Assembly: GCF_021462225.1 (NCBI RefSeq)
Contig: NC_061817.1
Coordinates: 9,273,327-9,337,326 of the forward strand
Length of the DNA stretch: 64,000 bases
Direction of reading: 5' to 3'
Source of the DNA: Girardinichthys multiradiatus
Lineage: Eukaryota; Chordata; Actinopteri; Cyprinodontiformes; Goodeidae
A model generated the notes under the pieces. It did no database searches. It saw nothing but the letters and a program-made list of their open reading frames with translations, and was not told the DNA's origin. Made by a program: the position numbers and the translations under genes. Numbering within the stretch: the first letter of the stretch is position 1; every line of letters begins with the position of its first letter. Below, piece by piece: positions 18,380-29,900 of the stretch.

Positions 18380-21360
18380 TTTAATAAATTTAGTGATTTA
18401 CCCTAAAAACTGTAAAATTTTGCAAACATTTCAGCTGCTTTCTATGCATCTCTCATACTCGAATCCCTAAACCTAAACAAAATCATTTCAAAACGCCTTT
18501 ATGGGGATCCCAGATCAATAAGTGCTGTTTTTCTGGTTAAAATATTCCAGCAGTTTTCTAAGTTTCAACTTTCCATTAGAATTAATGGGAATTTGTGAAA
18601 ATTAACTCAAATAATTGAAATTTCAAATATTAAAGGATGGCCCTTAACTGGGATTTTAAAAATAATAGGACAAAATATATTTTAGAAACATCTTGAACCA
18701 AAGCAACTAGTTTGTTCACCTGAGCTTGTCTCTAATTCCTCAGTCACATGGACACTGCTTACTGCAAGCCATGCCCCCATACACACATAATGCCTTGCTC
18801 CATCACATGCACGGATAATTTCTAGAATCCCTATTATACCGTATCTTTAAACGACCTCAAATTTAAAGTTAATTCCCCCAGAAAAGCCCACTGATTTGGA
18901 ATCAATGGAAGGTTTCCAACTCAGAATATTTCCTAAATTTTCCAACTTGACTTCCAATGGAAAACTTATTGGGAATTCCCCCATCTATTTGTAACCCTAG
19001 CTGTTTTTGCAGACAATGGCATAAAATTGTTGTTTTGCAGGCATTTTAGTCTGAGTGATGTATTTATCCATATAGGATTTAATATGTGCAAGGTTAAGGC
19101 TGCTCTAATGATAAAGCATGTACTGGTGCTGCAATATGAAGGGTCCTAAATTAATTTTGTCAATACTTGTAGATCACAAGTTTTAGGGGAAAGAGTCCAA
19201 TAACTCTTGTTTGTATCAAACATATGGACCTTAACAGGAAGGTGAAATAGGGAAAACAAAGGATGAATGGAAAATAAATTCTGATTTCTAGGGTGGTATT
19301 GAGCTTGTGTTTGATTCATACTGATGAGTTGGGTCATACTTTCTACATAAACAAAGAAGTGCCTTTCTCCACACTATATGCTCTTAGAAAACCATTAGGA
19401 CCCTGCTTATGCATGCAGCCCAAATTTATTGCTTACATTCTGATTGTGTGTGTGCATGTTTGAGATAAAAAGCAATTACCATAGCTCACGTAGCGCCTAA
19501 TGGAAATTTACGGCACCAAATCAATGGAGATTAAACCTGCAAACCCATGTGACATTGGTTTGTGAAGCCACGTTAAGGCTGGATCATGATGCGGCAGGTT
19601 TGCATTTCCTCTGTTAATTTACAGTTCATTTTACTGCTGTTTTATTGAAAGATCCAAAAAGATTATTAAGACTTTTGGGATTTTCCACTAGCAAAGAATT
19701 ATACAATTTTTCTTTTAACTTTGTACAGCTAATTTGTATGTTTAGAAAGATTAATTTGAAGAAAAATATGAAGTAACCTTCATTCACTCCTCTGATCATT
19801 TAGGGACAAAAAGGCTGATTTAGGATTTAAAAGGCCTTAACATCCTGGCTGACCATGCTGACAACTGGCAAAACATTTTACATTTCAAACAATTTTAAGA
19901 CAACTGTAATTCCAACATAAAAGTCTTGACTCTAGACTAACCTAAATGAGGTCATCTTATAGTGTTATGAAAACAAAAGTCCATTAAATCATCCTGCTTA
20001 GTATTTTGTCTGAGTTTTCCTGTTTAAAGAGAAACGTGGTGAATAATAAACCCTGGGGGGCCACTCTTTATATCACCATCTGTAGTTGGCATGTTAAAGC
20101 ACATGTTTTATAGATCTCAATAACCCCGCTGGGACCCACAGCTTCTGCTGATTTATGTTTTCATAATGTAAAATGAATGTAATCACTTTAGAGCATCTCC
20201 CCAGGGAAACTAGCTGAGGAGGGCAATCACTATGTGTAAACAGAGGAATATTAACTCAGTCTGACTAAAATCATTTAGATCCAAAAGCTAATTTTTATAT
20301 GGACATGAAGTGTGACATTAGAAGAAACAAAAAATGTATTTAGAATATAAATCTGTGTCTGCTGTTCTTATTTTAGAAATACATATTTCTTTAGAACAAT
20401 CTGCATGTTGCACACAGTGTTGTTTTGTTTTTGCTATGTGTGCACTTCACGGTGAAGTAATGTGTATATTGTATGCATGCCCTCTATCTTAATCCCTTAT
20501 CCTTACCAATCCAACCTGAAAGCTTCTGTTGAGTTCACGAGGAAAACAGGCTGACAGGAAGCAAAACATAAAGGCAACATTATGACATCGTAGATATATT
20601 AATCAGCGCAAATCTTCCTCAAGCATCATTTAAAAACATTATGAATATGACAGCAGGCAGCACTTCTTATTGGGTATTGACAGGTAGCAGAAACATCTCA
20701 GAGGATTGAGTTACCATGGCAATGCTTTGAGGAGAGCAGTCCACAGTAGTGACAATACTGTTCTGAATAGATGAATATTCTTAAGAGACATTCCCCTAGC
20801 TTACTATCTCTGGAGGTCAGAAGGGAACTTCTGTTTTTGTACAATTTATAACAAAACCAACTCTCACAGTTGAAAACAGGAAGATGCTGGTGTGTTGCGG
20901 TCCATATTTAACCAGGTTGGAATTAATTGTTTATTTGTACAATGTCGTGTGTGTTCAAAATTATAGAAGTCCAAAATCACTGACCAGGTCAATCACTGTT
21001 CTTGGAGGGATCTACATTTCTACATGACTAAAAGATTACCAGTAGGTGTAGTAGAGTAATAAAAAACTAACAGACCAAAACATCATGCATGCTGCTGATT
21101 CTATACATGTGTCAAACAGCTGGTGCTTATTTACTGATAAAGGCAAAAAATATTGTACATGCTGATTATAGTGAATTCCTATCTGAAAACGTGGGTAAAT
21201 CCGCTTGTTTTTGACATTGCTAGTATAACCCAGAAGGTTTTAAATACCTGACACCTTGCCAACCAAAAGGCAATTCAAAGAACCTATAAGGTCACTGATG
21301 CGTAACTCCAGCTGTCATTAGACGAGAGGCGTGGTACACCTTTTATAGGTTCCCAAGGTT
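18380..21360. other. intergenic, candidate conserved non-coding sequence
   Basis: No gene or clear repeat. Around 19470-19620 and 20090-20260 the sequence is complex, not repeat-like, and carries homeodomain-type (CAATTA, GTTAATTT), octamer-like (TTTGCAT) and E-box-like (CACGTA) words. This could be regulatory DNA upstream of ARHGDIG, but that is inference without an alignment. Confidence 0.3.
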
Positions 21361-21364
21361 CACA

Positions 21365-21475
21365 GGACAACACAAAGGCACACAGCACAAACAACCATGC
21401 ATGCACACACTCATAGCTAAGGATAATTTACAGTCTAATTAACCAAACAGGACTCTGGGAGGAAGCAGGAACCAT
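21365..21475 (-). mobile_element. antisense fragment of the 13822-type SINE
   Basis: Reverse complemented, it reads tcctgcttcctcccagagtc, then a gtttggttaattagactgta run and a tgtgcatgcatggttgtttg run. These match the middle of the SINE at 13822-14174. Both ends of that SINE are missing. Confidence 0.55.
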
Positions 21476-21866
21476 GTATGAATAAAAGATTATTTAAGCC
21501 CCTGCTGAAAGAGCCTTCTTGCTTCCAGGCAGCAGGGCCAACTATTGCTTCACCGTGCACTCTGCATCACCCATTATTTACCGTGTAATTAAAACTTAAA
21601 CTTGTCACAGAGGAAATAATCTATCTCTTTATGGTCTTAGACTGAGTCTATAAATAAAAACCGGAGTTATTCTGTTGCAAAACACGATATAGGCTTACCA
21701 GAGGTGACTTGATAGGGAGATAATGTCACATTTGGGGGTCTGTCTAAGTTGCACATCCATTCATTCATTTTTCCATCTAACCAAGGATATGGGATTTGTC
21801 AAAACATTTTTCTCTTTAGAACATATTAGAGTTATTTGAAGTACATGCAGCATGTATGTTTATACG

Positions 21867-22670
21867 CTGCATTGCAAAAGTATTCACACTGGGTAAACTT
21901 TTTCTTATTTGGTCATGCTAATACCACACATTTTGATTAATAGATTTTCTGTGTTAAACCAACACAAAGATGTGACTACTTGTAAAGGGTAAAAATATGA
22001 TTCATGGTTTTCTAAATAGAAATTTAATAAGTGCATTGTGTATATGTATTTAGCCCCATTTGTTTAATTCCCCTTACTGGAAATTAGTAAAACCACTTGC
22101 CTTCAAAAGTAAATAGAGTCCACGTGTGTGTAATTTACTCTCAGTATAAATCCAGCTGTTCTGTGAAGGCTTCAGAGGTTTGATAGAGAGCATTTGTGAA
22201 CAAACAGCATCACGAAGACAAAGAAACACCGCAGAGAGGTGGGAAGTAGTTAAAAGCAGAGTTAGGTTATAAAATGATATTCATAGCTTTGAATGTCTCA
22301 CATAGCTGTGTTTAGTCCATCACCAAGACTGAGACGGAGGTTCACCTTCCAGCAGGATGGTAACCCTGAGGGCTGCCATTGAATGGTTTAGATCAAAGCA
22401 TAATTACGTGTTAGAATGGCCCAATCACACGATGTTCACATATGCTCTGCTTCCAATCTTACTGAGCCTGAGTTATTTTGCAAGGAAGAATAGGCAAACA
22501 TTTCAGCCTGTAGATGCTGAATGTTGGTGGACCCCAAAATACTTTTTATCATGTTGCTACCATTTAACAATTATGTGGTTCTTTGTTTTGGTCTCATCAC
22601 ACAACAAAACCCCAAAAATTATAAGTTTCTGGCTTTAATGTGACAAAATGGGAAAAAGATTAAGGGGTAT
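21867..22670 (+). pseudogene. internally deleted Tc1-like element
   Basis: It starts gctgcattgcaaaagtattc and ends aaaaagattaaggggtatcc, fitting the style of Tc1 terminal repeats. Inside, 22340-22420 resembles the transposase segment around the second catalytic Asp and following residues (FQQDG-like cttccagcaggatggtaacc, then gaatggcccaatc). The middle of the gene is missing and no full frame exists. Confidence 0.5.
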
Positions 22671-22879
22671 CCATGAAGAACCCTACATCCTACTGCTGTC
22701 TGCTAGAGCCTAAGTGAGACTGGGGATCTACCTCCCTTGGCATCCTACATGACAGCTGGATAACCTCTGAATGATGAATTAATGAGGCATGTGTGTGCAG
22801 ACATGTGTGAAAAGGAGCGTCTGGTTGTCAACTGGGTGAGCAACCACATTTTGTATTCAACAGTACTACAACCTCTTTC

Positions 22880-23290
22880 ATTTCTCCTGGGTTGTCTTAA
22901 GAGAAGAAGGAGAGCGGAATGTGAAGAGAGAGAAAGTAATTTGACATTAAAAGAGGAAAAAGGGAAAACCAATGAGAGACGTAGTTGTTGATAGGGTGTG
23001 GTCACCGAAGACAGAGAGAGATAATGTAGAGGATGAAGACAAGGAGCTGGAAGGGAGGAAATATGAGGTATAGATGCAGAGAGGGGGCACGACACAGTGA
23101 TGGATGTATGGTGGAGAGAGTGAACCACACAGGAGAAGCAGAAAAAGTGGAAACCAACGCAGATATGCAAAAAGGCATGACTGAGAGTTTGGAAGAGGTG
23201 AGATGTGGAGAAAGAAAAAAAAGCAATGCGAGGAGTGAACTAGGGAGTGGAGGGAGAGAAAGACTTGAAGGGAGGAGGGGGGGGTAAAGG
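22880..23290 (+). repeat. purine-rich low-complexity tract upstream of ARHGDIG
   Basis: GA-rich sequence over about 400 bp on the + strand, giving long but meaningless frames on the other strand. It lies 0.6-1 kb before the ARHGDIG start codon. It may be part of the promoter-proximal region or simple-sequence drift. Confidence 0.5.
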
Positions 23291-23919
23291 ATGAGCTCAT
23301 TGCAGTCGCTGGGCTGATGACACGAGGAGTGGAGGGAGGGGTTCGCTGCTTGTCTGCGAATCGATAGGCAACGTCTGAGTGCAGCACACACACACACACA
23401 GCTGCAGACAGCTCTGCCGGCAAAACCAGCATCTGCCTTCCTCTCAGAGGCTGCTGCAAGAACAAATGTCAAAATAAAAACAAAACTACACCTGATTGTG
23501 TTGAAGCCTTTAGATTTCTTCGTTTTACCCAATGAACTTCAGATAGAGAAAGAAAAAGCAGCAGACAGAGCCAGCTGATTCTCATGTCTGCTGCTTCCAC
23601 CTCATCATTCCTCCGTCTCTCCCTCCCTCTTCACTCTCTCCAACTCACACATCCACACCCACACCCAAGGATACCCTCAGTGCTTCATTGTCGCTGTTTC
23701 CCACACACTGCTCCCTTTTTTCTCTTTCACTTTTTGCCCACCCTCTCCAACTACAAGCAAATTTATTGATGCTCTCTGGGGAAGAAATGCTCGCCTGACC
23801 CTGTTGCTGAGACTTCTTTGGATGCTCTTCGTTTCTCCATTCTTTCTCTCCCACGTTGCTGCTACCTGTGGAGGTCCCTCGGTTCTCCAGTTCAGCCATC
23901 TACAGTGCAGAGAGGAACC
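23291..23919 (+). promoter_or_regulatory. ARHGDIG: putative ARHGDIG promoter and 5' UTR
   Basis: This is the sequence before the start codon. A CA repeat (about 23384-23400) runs into a CAGCTG E-box, followed by moderately GC-rich sequence. No TATA box is obvious and the transcription start cannot be fixed. ATG codons occur upstream, so part of this stretch may be promoter rather than leader. Confidence 0.35.
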
Positions 23920-23992
23920 ATGCTGGGTTTGGATGTGTGTGAGTTCGGGGGTCAGGTGCTGGAGCTGCTGTGGCTGACCATGTGCTACAGAG
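23920..23992 (+). CDS. ARHGDIG: ARHGDIG exon 1 (membrane-targeting N-terminus)
   Basis: It starts at ATG 23920 in the context gaggaaccATGC and encodes [20 protein letters not shown] then MCYR plus one base. The donor is gtgagg. The start is chosen because MLGLD is the conserved gamma-type beginning. Confidence 0.93.
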
Positions 23993-26900
23993 GTGAGGCA
24001 AGAATAAGTTACTCTAATTCTAACGACTAAATGAATTTAACTGCATTTGCTTTGCTTCCATAATGTCATTTTATTTTTGTTTGGATTGCTTCAAAAGGGT
24101 GTGGACAGTTTTATGTTTGCCAAAATTAACCATTGAAAGCCATCAGTCAAAAGCATCCTGACCCTCTTAATTCTTTTATTTAAAATTTGGCATTTTATAA
24201 TAAAAACATGTGTGTAAGCATGCTGATACAGCATATGCAGGAGTCAAATGATGTCACCAACATCTGCTGTCACATCTAATGATTATTCCTCCTTCTGTGT
24301 TTGCAATACACTCAACACAAGGAAGCTGCTTGTGTGTTCTCCTGGGTGTGTGTGTTTATGTGATATACTGCAGCAGTTCCTGAGAGTAGCAGATGGAGAA
24401 ATAATGCCGGGGTTCCCCCCTCTAACATAGATCTGGAGTGTGACAGTGTGACTTTTGATCCTTTAAAGCAATTACAAAGAAAAAGGAGTAAGATGAGGTC
24501 CTTTGACAAGAGATTGTTGAATAAGGGTGAGGGATCTCTATATAAGTGGGAATTAATTGAAAAACAAATGTCATGAGTTATCAAAGTAGATGAAGTTGCA
24601 ACTATTACTGCGCACTAACCTTGGTGCGAGGTAGACTCAATTTAAAATGTCCCTTTTATAGTAAATCCAATTCCACCTCTTCCCTGGAGTGAGGGTTCTC
24701 CAGTCCTTTTGGTGATGTAAAGAGAGAGCGATATTGTAGTGCAATCTGGCTTTTTAGGACATGCTTTGAACAGAAGGCTCATAGTGCTTGAAAGCACATT
24801 AACAAAACTTAATTATTCTGTTATGTTTACTACAACCAATATAATGTGTATTTTGATGTACAGAGCTGGTTAAAAGCTTACATGCACTCACCATGAGCTT
24901 GAATGTCATTTATTTTAAACTTTTCTTCCAGACTTGAATAATAATACGACCAATAACCTTAATGAATTATAACATCTGGTGCATAAATCTACATTTATTG
25001 AGGATTGTCCCTAATTGTCACCAATTCAAATCTAAACATATATAACATAACATGATCTCAAAGATATACATTCAACCCCAAAATGTTCTTTTTTGTAGCC
25101 AATGCTGGCTAAATATCTGACAGCTCTTCTTGACAAAATCGGTAGAGTTCATAATTTCTTGGCTTCCAGGAACCAAATGGCTTTTAAGCAAAACCCATAA
25201 ATTCTCAACAAGGTTGAGGTCGACTCCTTTCCAGAAGCTTAATGCTTGCCTGCTTAGTTCTTTTCAAAGCCAGTTTTATTATATGATTAGGATCAAAATC
25301 ATGTTGGAACACCTAATTGACTGCATGTTTCAGCCATCTGACCCAAATGTCACCTTACAGGTAAAAGGTAACTGGTGGTCAAGAACAACCTAGCAACCAC
25401 CAAGGCTCAAACCAATCATAAATTATAAGATGCTAAAGCACAAGTGCCACTGTCCACAGTGAAGTAACTTATCTTAGACTGAAATGGTGCTGACAAAGAT
25501 CTGAGAGTCTGCTCCAAAACCAACAGCTGCCCCCATGGAAAAACAGCTTTCCTTCCAGTTATCATCAGATGAGAAAAAGGACTGAGCTATTTGGCCATGA
25601 TAGCAGAAAGGATTTTGAATAGATGGAACCCATCTCCTCGAGGGGCTGGACTCTCTTCTACTCTGGAGTGGCCCACGGGGAGAGGTGGCGGACTAGGGTG
25701 CGTTTGCTTGTTGCCCCCCAGCTCAGCTGTCTTGTGTTGGGGTTTACCCCGGTGGATGAGAGGGTCGCATCCCTACGCCTTCGGGTTGGGGAGAGGTCTC
25801 TGACTGTCGTTTCGGCCTACGTGGCGAGCGGTAGTGCGGAGTACCCGGCCTTCTTGGCGTCCCTGTCAGGGGTGCTGGATAGTGCCCCTCCAGGGGACTC
25901 CATTACTCTGCTGGGGGACTTCAACGCCCATGTGGGAAACGACAATGACACCTGGAAAGGTGTGATTGGGAGGAATGGCCTCCCCGATCTGAATCCGAGT
26001 GGTGTTTTGTTACTGGACTTCTGTGCTAGTCACGGATTGTCCATGATGAACACCATGTTCAAACATAAGGGTATCCATCAGTGCACTTGGCACCAGGACA
26101 CCCTAGGCAGGAGGTCAATGATCGACTTTGTTGTCGTATCATCAGACCTTCGGCCGCATGTTTTGGACACTCGGGTGAAGAGAGGGGCTGAGCTGTCCAC
26201 TGATCACCACCTGGTGGTGCGTTGGATCCGCTGGAGGAGGATAAAGCCGGACACACTTGGCAGGCCCAAGCACATAGTGAGGGTCTGCTGGGAACGTCTG
26301 GCGGAGCCCTTGGCCAGGGATGTATTCAACTCCCACCTCCGGGAGAGCTTTGACCAGATTCCGGGGAATGTTGGAGACATAGAGTCCGAGTGGACCATGT
26401 TCTCCACATCTATTGTTGATGCTGCCTGTCGCAGTGGCAATTCCCGAACCCGGTGGTGGACACCAGCAATAAGGGACGCTGTCAAGCTGAAGAAGGAGTC
26501 CTATCGGCTGTGGTTGGCTTGTGGGACTCCTGAGGGGGCTGATGGGTACCGTGAGGCCAAGAGCGTGCTGCGGCCCGGGCTGTGGCAGAGGCAAAAACTC
26601 GGGCCTGGGAGGAGTTTGGTGAGGCCATGGAGAAGGACTACCGGTTGGCCTCGAAGCGATTCTGGCAAACCGTCTGGCGCCTCAGGTGGGGGAAGCAGTG
26701 CTTTGCCAACACTGTTTACAGTGGGGGTGGGAGGCTGCTGACCTCAACTGGGGACATTATTGGGTGATGGAAGGAGTACTTCGAGGATCTCCTCAATCCT
26801 GCCATCACGCATTCCCTGGTGGAAACAGAGGCTGGGGACTCGGGGTTGGACTCTTTCATCACCCAGGCTGAAGTCACCGAGGTGGTTAAAAAGCTCTGCG

Positions 26901-29900
26901 GTGGCAAGGCTTCGGGGGTGGATGAGAGCCACCCTGAGTACCTTAAGTCTCTGGATGTTGTGGGGCTGACCCAACATTGGGTGGTGGTCGGGGACAGTGC
27001 CTCTGGACTGGCAGACAGGGGTGGTGGTCCCCCTTCATAAGAAGTGTGACTGTAGGGTGTGTTCCAACTACAGGGGGATCACACTCCTCAGCCTCCCTGG
27101 TAAGGCCTATGCCAGGGTATTGGAGAGGAGAGTCGGGCCGATAGTCGAACCTCGGCTTCAGGAGAAGCAGTGTGGTTTTCGTCCCGGCCGTGGAACACTG
27201 GACCAGTTCTATACCCTCGACAAGGTACTCAAGGGTTCATGGGAGTTTGCCCAACCGGTCTACATGTGTTTTGTGGACCTGGAGAAAGCATTCGACTGTG
27301 TCCCTCGTGATGCCCTGTGGGGGGTGCTCCAGGAGTATGGAGTCGGGGGCCCTTTATTAGGGGCCATCCGGTCTCTGTATGAGCGGAGCAGGAGTTTGGT
27401 TCACATTGCCAGCACTATGTTGGACCTGTTCCCGGTGCATGTTGGACTCCGGCAGGGCTGCCCTTTGTCACCGGTCCTTTTCATAACTTTTATGGACAGG
27501 ATTTCTAGGCGCAGCCAAGGGAAGGAGGGCGTCTGGTTTGGGGACCAGAAGATTTCGTCTCTTCTTTTTGCAGATGACGTGGTCCTGCTGGCCCCCTCTA
27601 GCCAAGACCTACAGCATACGCTGGGGCGGTTCGCAGCTGAGTGTGAAATGGTTAGGATGAGGATCAGCTCCTCCAAGTCCGAGGCCATGGTTCTCGACCG
27701 GAAAAGGGTGGCTTGTCCTCTTCAGGTTGAAGGGGAGTTCCTGCCTCAAGTTGAGTAGTTTAAGTATCTCGGGGTCTTGTTCACGAGTGAGGGAAGAGCG
27801 GGAGATCGACAGACGGATCGGTGCGGCTGCCACAGTAATGGGGGCGCTGTGCCGGTCCGTTGTGGTGAAGAGAGCGCTGAGCTGAAAAGTGAAGCTCTCG
27901 ATTTACCGGTCGGTCTACGTTCCTACACTCACCTATGGCCATGAACTTTGGGTCATGACCGAAAGAACAAGATCCCGGATACAAGCAGCTGAAATGAGCT
28001 TCCTCTGTAAGGTGGCCGGGCACTCCCTTAGAGATAGGGTGAGGAGCTCGGCCATCCGGGAGGGGCTCGGGGTACAGCCGCTGCTCCTCCACATCGAGAG
28101 GAGCCAGTTGAGGTGGCTCGGGCATCTATACCGGATGCCTCCTGGATGCCTTCCTCGGGAGGTGTTCGAGGCACGTCCCACCAGGAGGAGGCCCAGGGGA
28201 CGGCCCAGGGGACGCTGGAGGGACCATGTCTCTCGGCTGGCCTGGGAACGGCTTAGGCTCCCCCCGGAGGAGCTGGAGGAGGTGTCTGGGGAGAGGGACG
28301 TCTGGGTGTCTCTGCTGAGTCTGCTGCCCCCGCGACCCGGTCCCGGATAAGCGGAAGACGACGACGGCAACGCAAGGTGAAGCTTTCAAACCTAAGAACA
28401 CTGTATCAGATGTCAAGCATGGTGGTGGTAGCATTATGCTGAGGGGCTGTTTTGCTGCTACTGGTACAGGTGTATTCCACAAAAGTGGATGGAATAATAA
28501 AGATGGAGGTTTACCTCAAATTCAACTCAAATTTACAACTTTACAACTTTCAAACTTAGGTACCAAATTCTTATTATTATTTCCATGCCCATGGTGAGCC
28601 TGCCTACAGTTCTGTAGGCAAACTCCTACATTTCACTTACATGACAAATACGGGCATAGTATCTCTGTTGAACCTCGAAAAACTGGAAATATTCCTGGAG
28701 TTGACCTGGAGGGAGGCAGAATCTGTGTTCTCTATCAAGACAACCTCTCCACTCCATTATATATTTCATTTAGAAAAAAAGACACCCTCCTGCCTGTCAA
28801 AGTGTGTGGATCTCGTTGGCCTTCTGATATCTGATGTTATTGGCTCTACAGCACCTGGTGAGGTGTGTAATCAATAATATTCTGCAATAATATTCAGACT
28901 GAAAACAGGCAGTGAATCTTGGTTAGAAGATAAGGATACAAAGCTAAAACTCATCTAGGGGTGGGTCACCCCAAAAGGTAACCAAAACTCTCTATGAGGG
29001 ATGGTGGGTGACAGGATAGTCAGGCCTTATAGACAGTGTCAGAAAACTCTGCTTTATTATGGGCTTCTGTTCAGGGCCATAATAAAACTAAGTATAGGAT
29101 CCTGTATACAATATAAATACATTTATAAACCTAAACCTCTAGACTATAACCTTATTTCATTTGCTCCTGGGGAGGGAAGTGCAAAGGAATAAACAAAACA
29201 GGGTCGCTCATCCATCGTAAATGCTCTCTGGTCCATGGAGGACGATGAAACCTGTGTGTGGTGGTGTGGTCAGATACCTTTGCAGGTCCTCTAGCACACA
29301 AACACTGATGTACATGGGTTTCAAATGGTCTAACGTGACACTTGGGTGCCTTTCACATCCCTGGAGTTGACTGGCGTTCATGAACTGGTTCCACAGGGCA
29401 TTGTTCACAATGAAGCGATCATCAGTGTGGGACGTCACCAAAGGATGTCCACTTCTATGCCGTTCTGTGACTCTTCCAGTTTCTCTGTATCACTGTTTCA
29501 ACCTGCTGATGACATTAAATAGAATAAAAGGAGATTAAATAACAAAAGTTATTTAATCTCCTTTTATTCTATGCAGATGCTCTGTTTGTGCAATGATGAA
29601 GATTCATTTACATCTGCATGCACTCTATGTCTGTGTACAAAGCGTTAAACTTTCAGCCAATGATGCTCAAATGATCATTATTTAAAAAGGAATTAGCAAC
29701 AATTATGCCACGGTGGAAGTAACTTACTCTGGGAATTTTTTATGACATTCATCCTAACACGCATGCTCTATTAAAAATAGAGCACATCATTAGCAATGGA
29801 CAGGAGTTGATATAAATGTCACTCCAGTTTTTCACATCTAGCCACATGTAAAACACATTCTTTTAGATATCCCAACATACTCGGTAAGAGAAGAAACTGA

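Larger units (their letters stand above)
25602..28374 (+). mobile_element. RTE/Rex3-like LINE, 5'-truncated and pseudogenised
   Basis: The 2.8-kb GC-rich block differs sharply from its AT-rich surroundings. It encodes an apurinic-type endonuclease followed by reverse transcriptase in the order of RTE-clade elements, closing with a basic C-terminal region and the 3' end gataagcggaagacgacgac. At least two stops and three frameshifts interrupt it. The family name is by pattern recognition. Confidence 0.8.
25430..28510 (+). mobile_element. old Tc1-like transposase gene split by a LINE
   Basis: The left piece (about 25430-25600) ends with codons readable as [11 protein letters not shown]. The right piece (28375-28510) resumes in sense with [20 protein letters not shown] then [12 protein letters not shown]. 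In Tc1 transposases these segments are about ten codons apart, so the LINE at 25602-28374 inserted between them. The remnant is too decayed to define its ends. Confidence 0.6.

Noticed and set aside
22745..23532. Long overlapping frames of 140-176 codons on the - strand
   Set aside because: They are the complement of a purine-rich low-complexity tract. The translations are Ser/Leu/Pro/His-rich with no domain, and the ARHGDIG promoter side is on the other strand.
26059..28482. Many frames of 60-150 codons opposite the LINE
   Set aside because: They are shadows of the GC-rich LINE coding strand. Only the + strand carries endonuclease and RT motifs.
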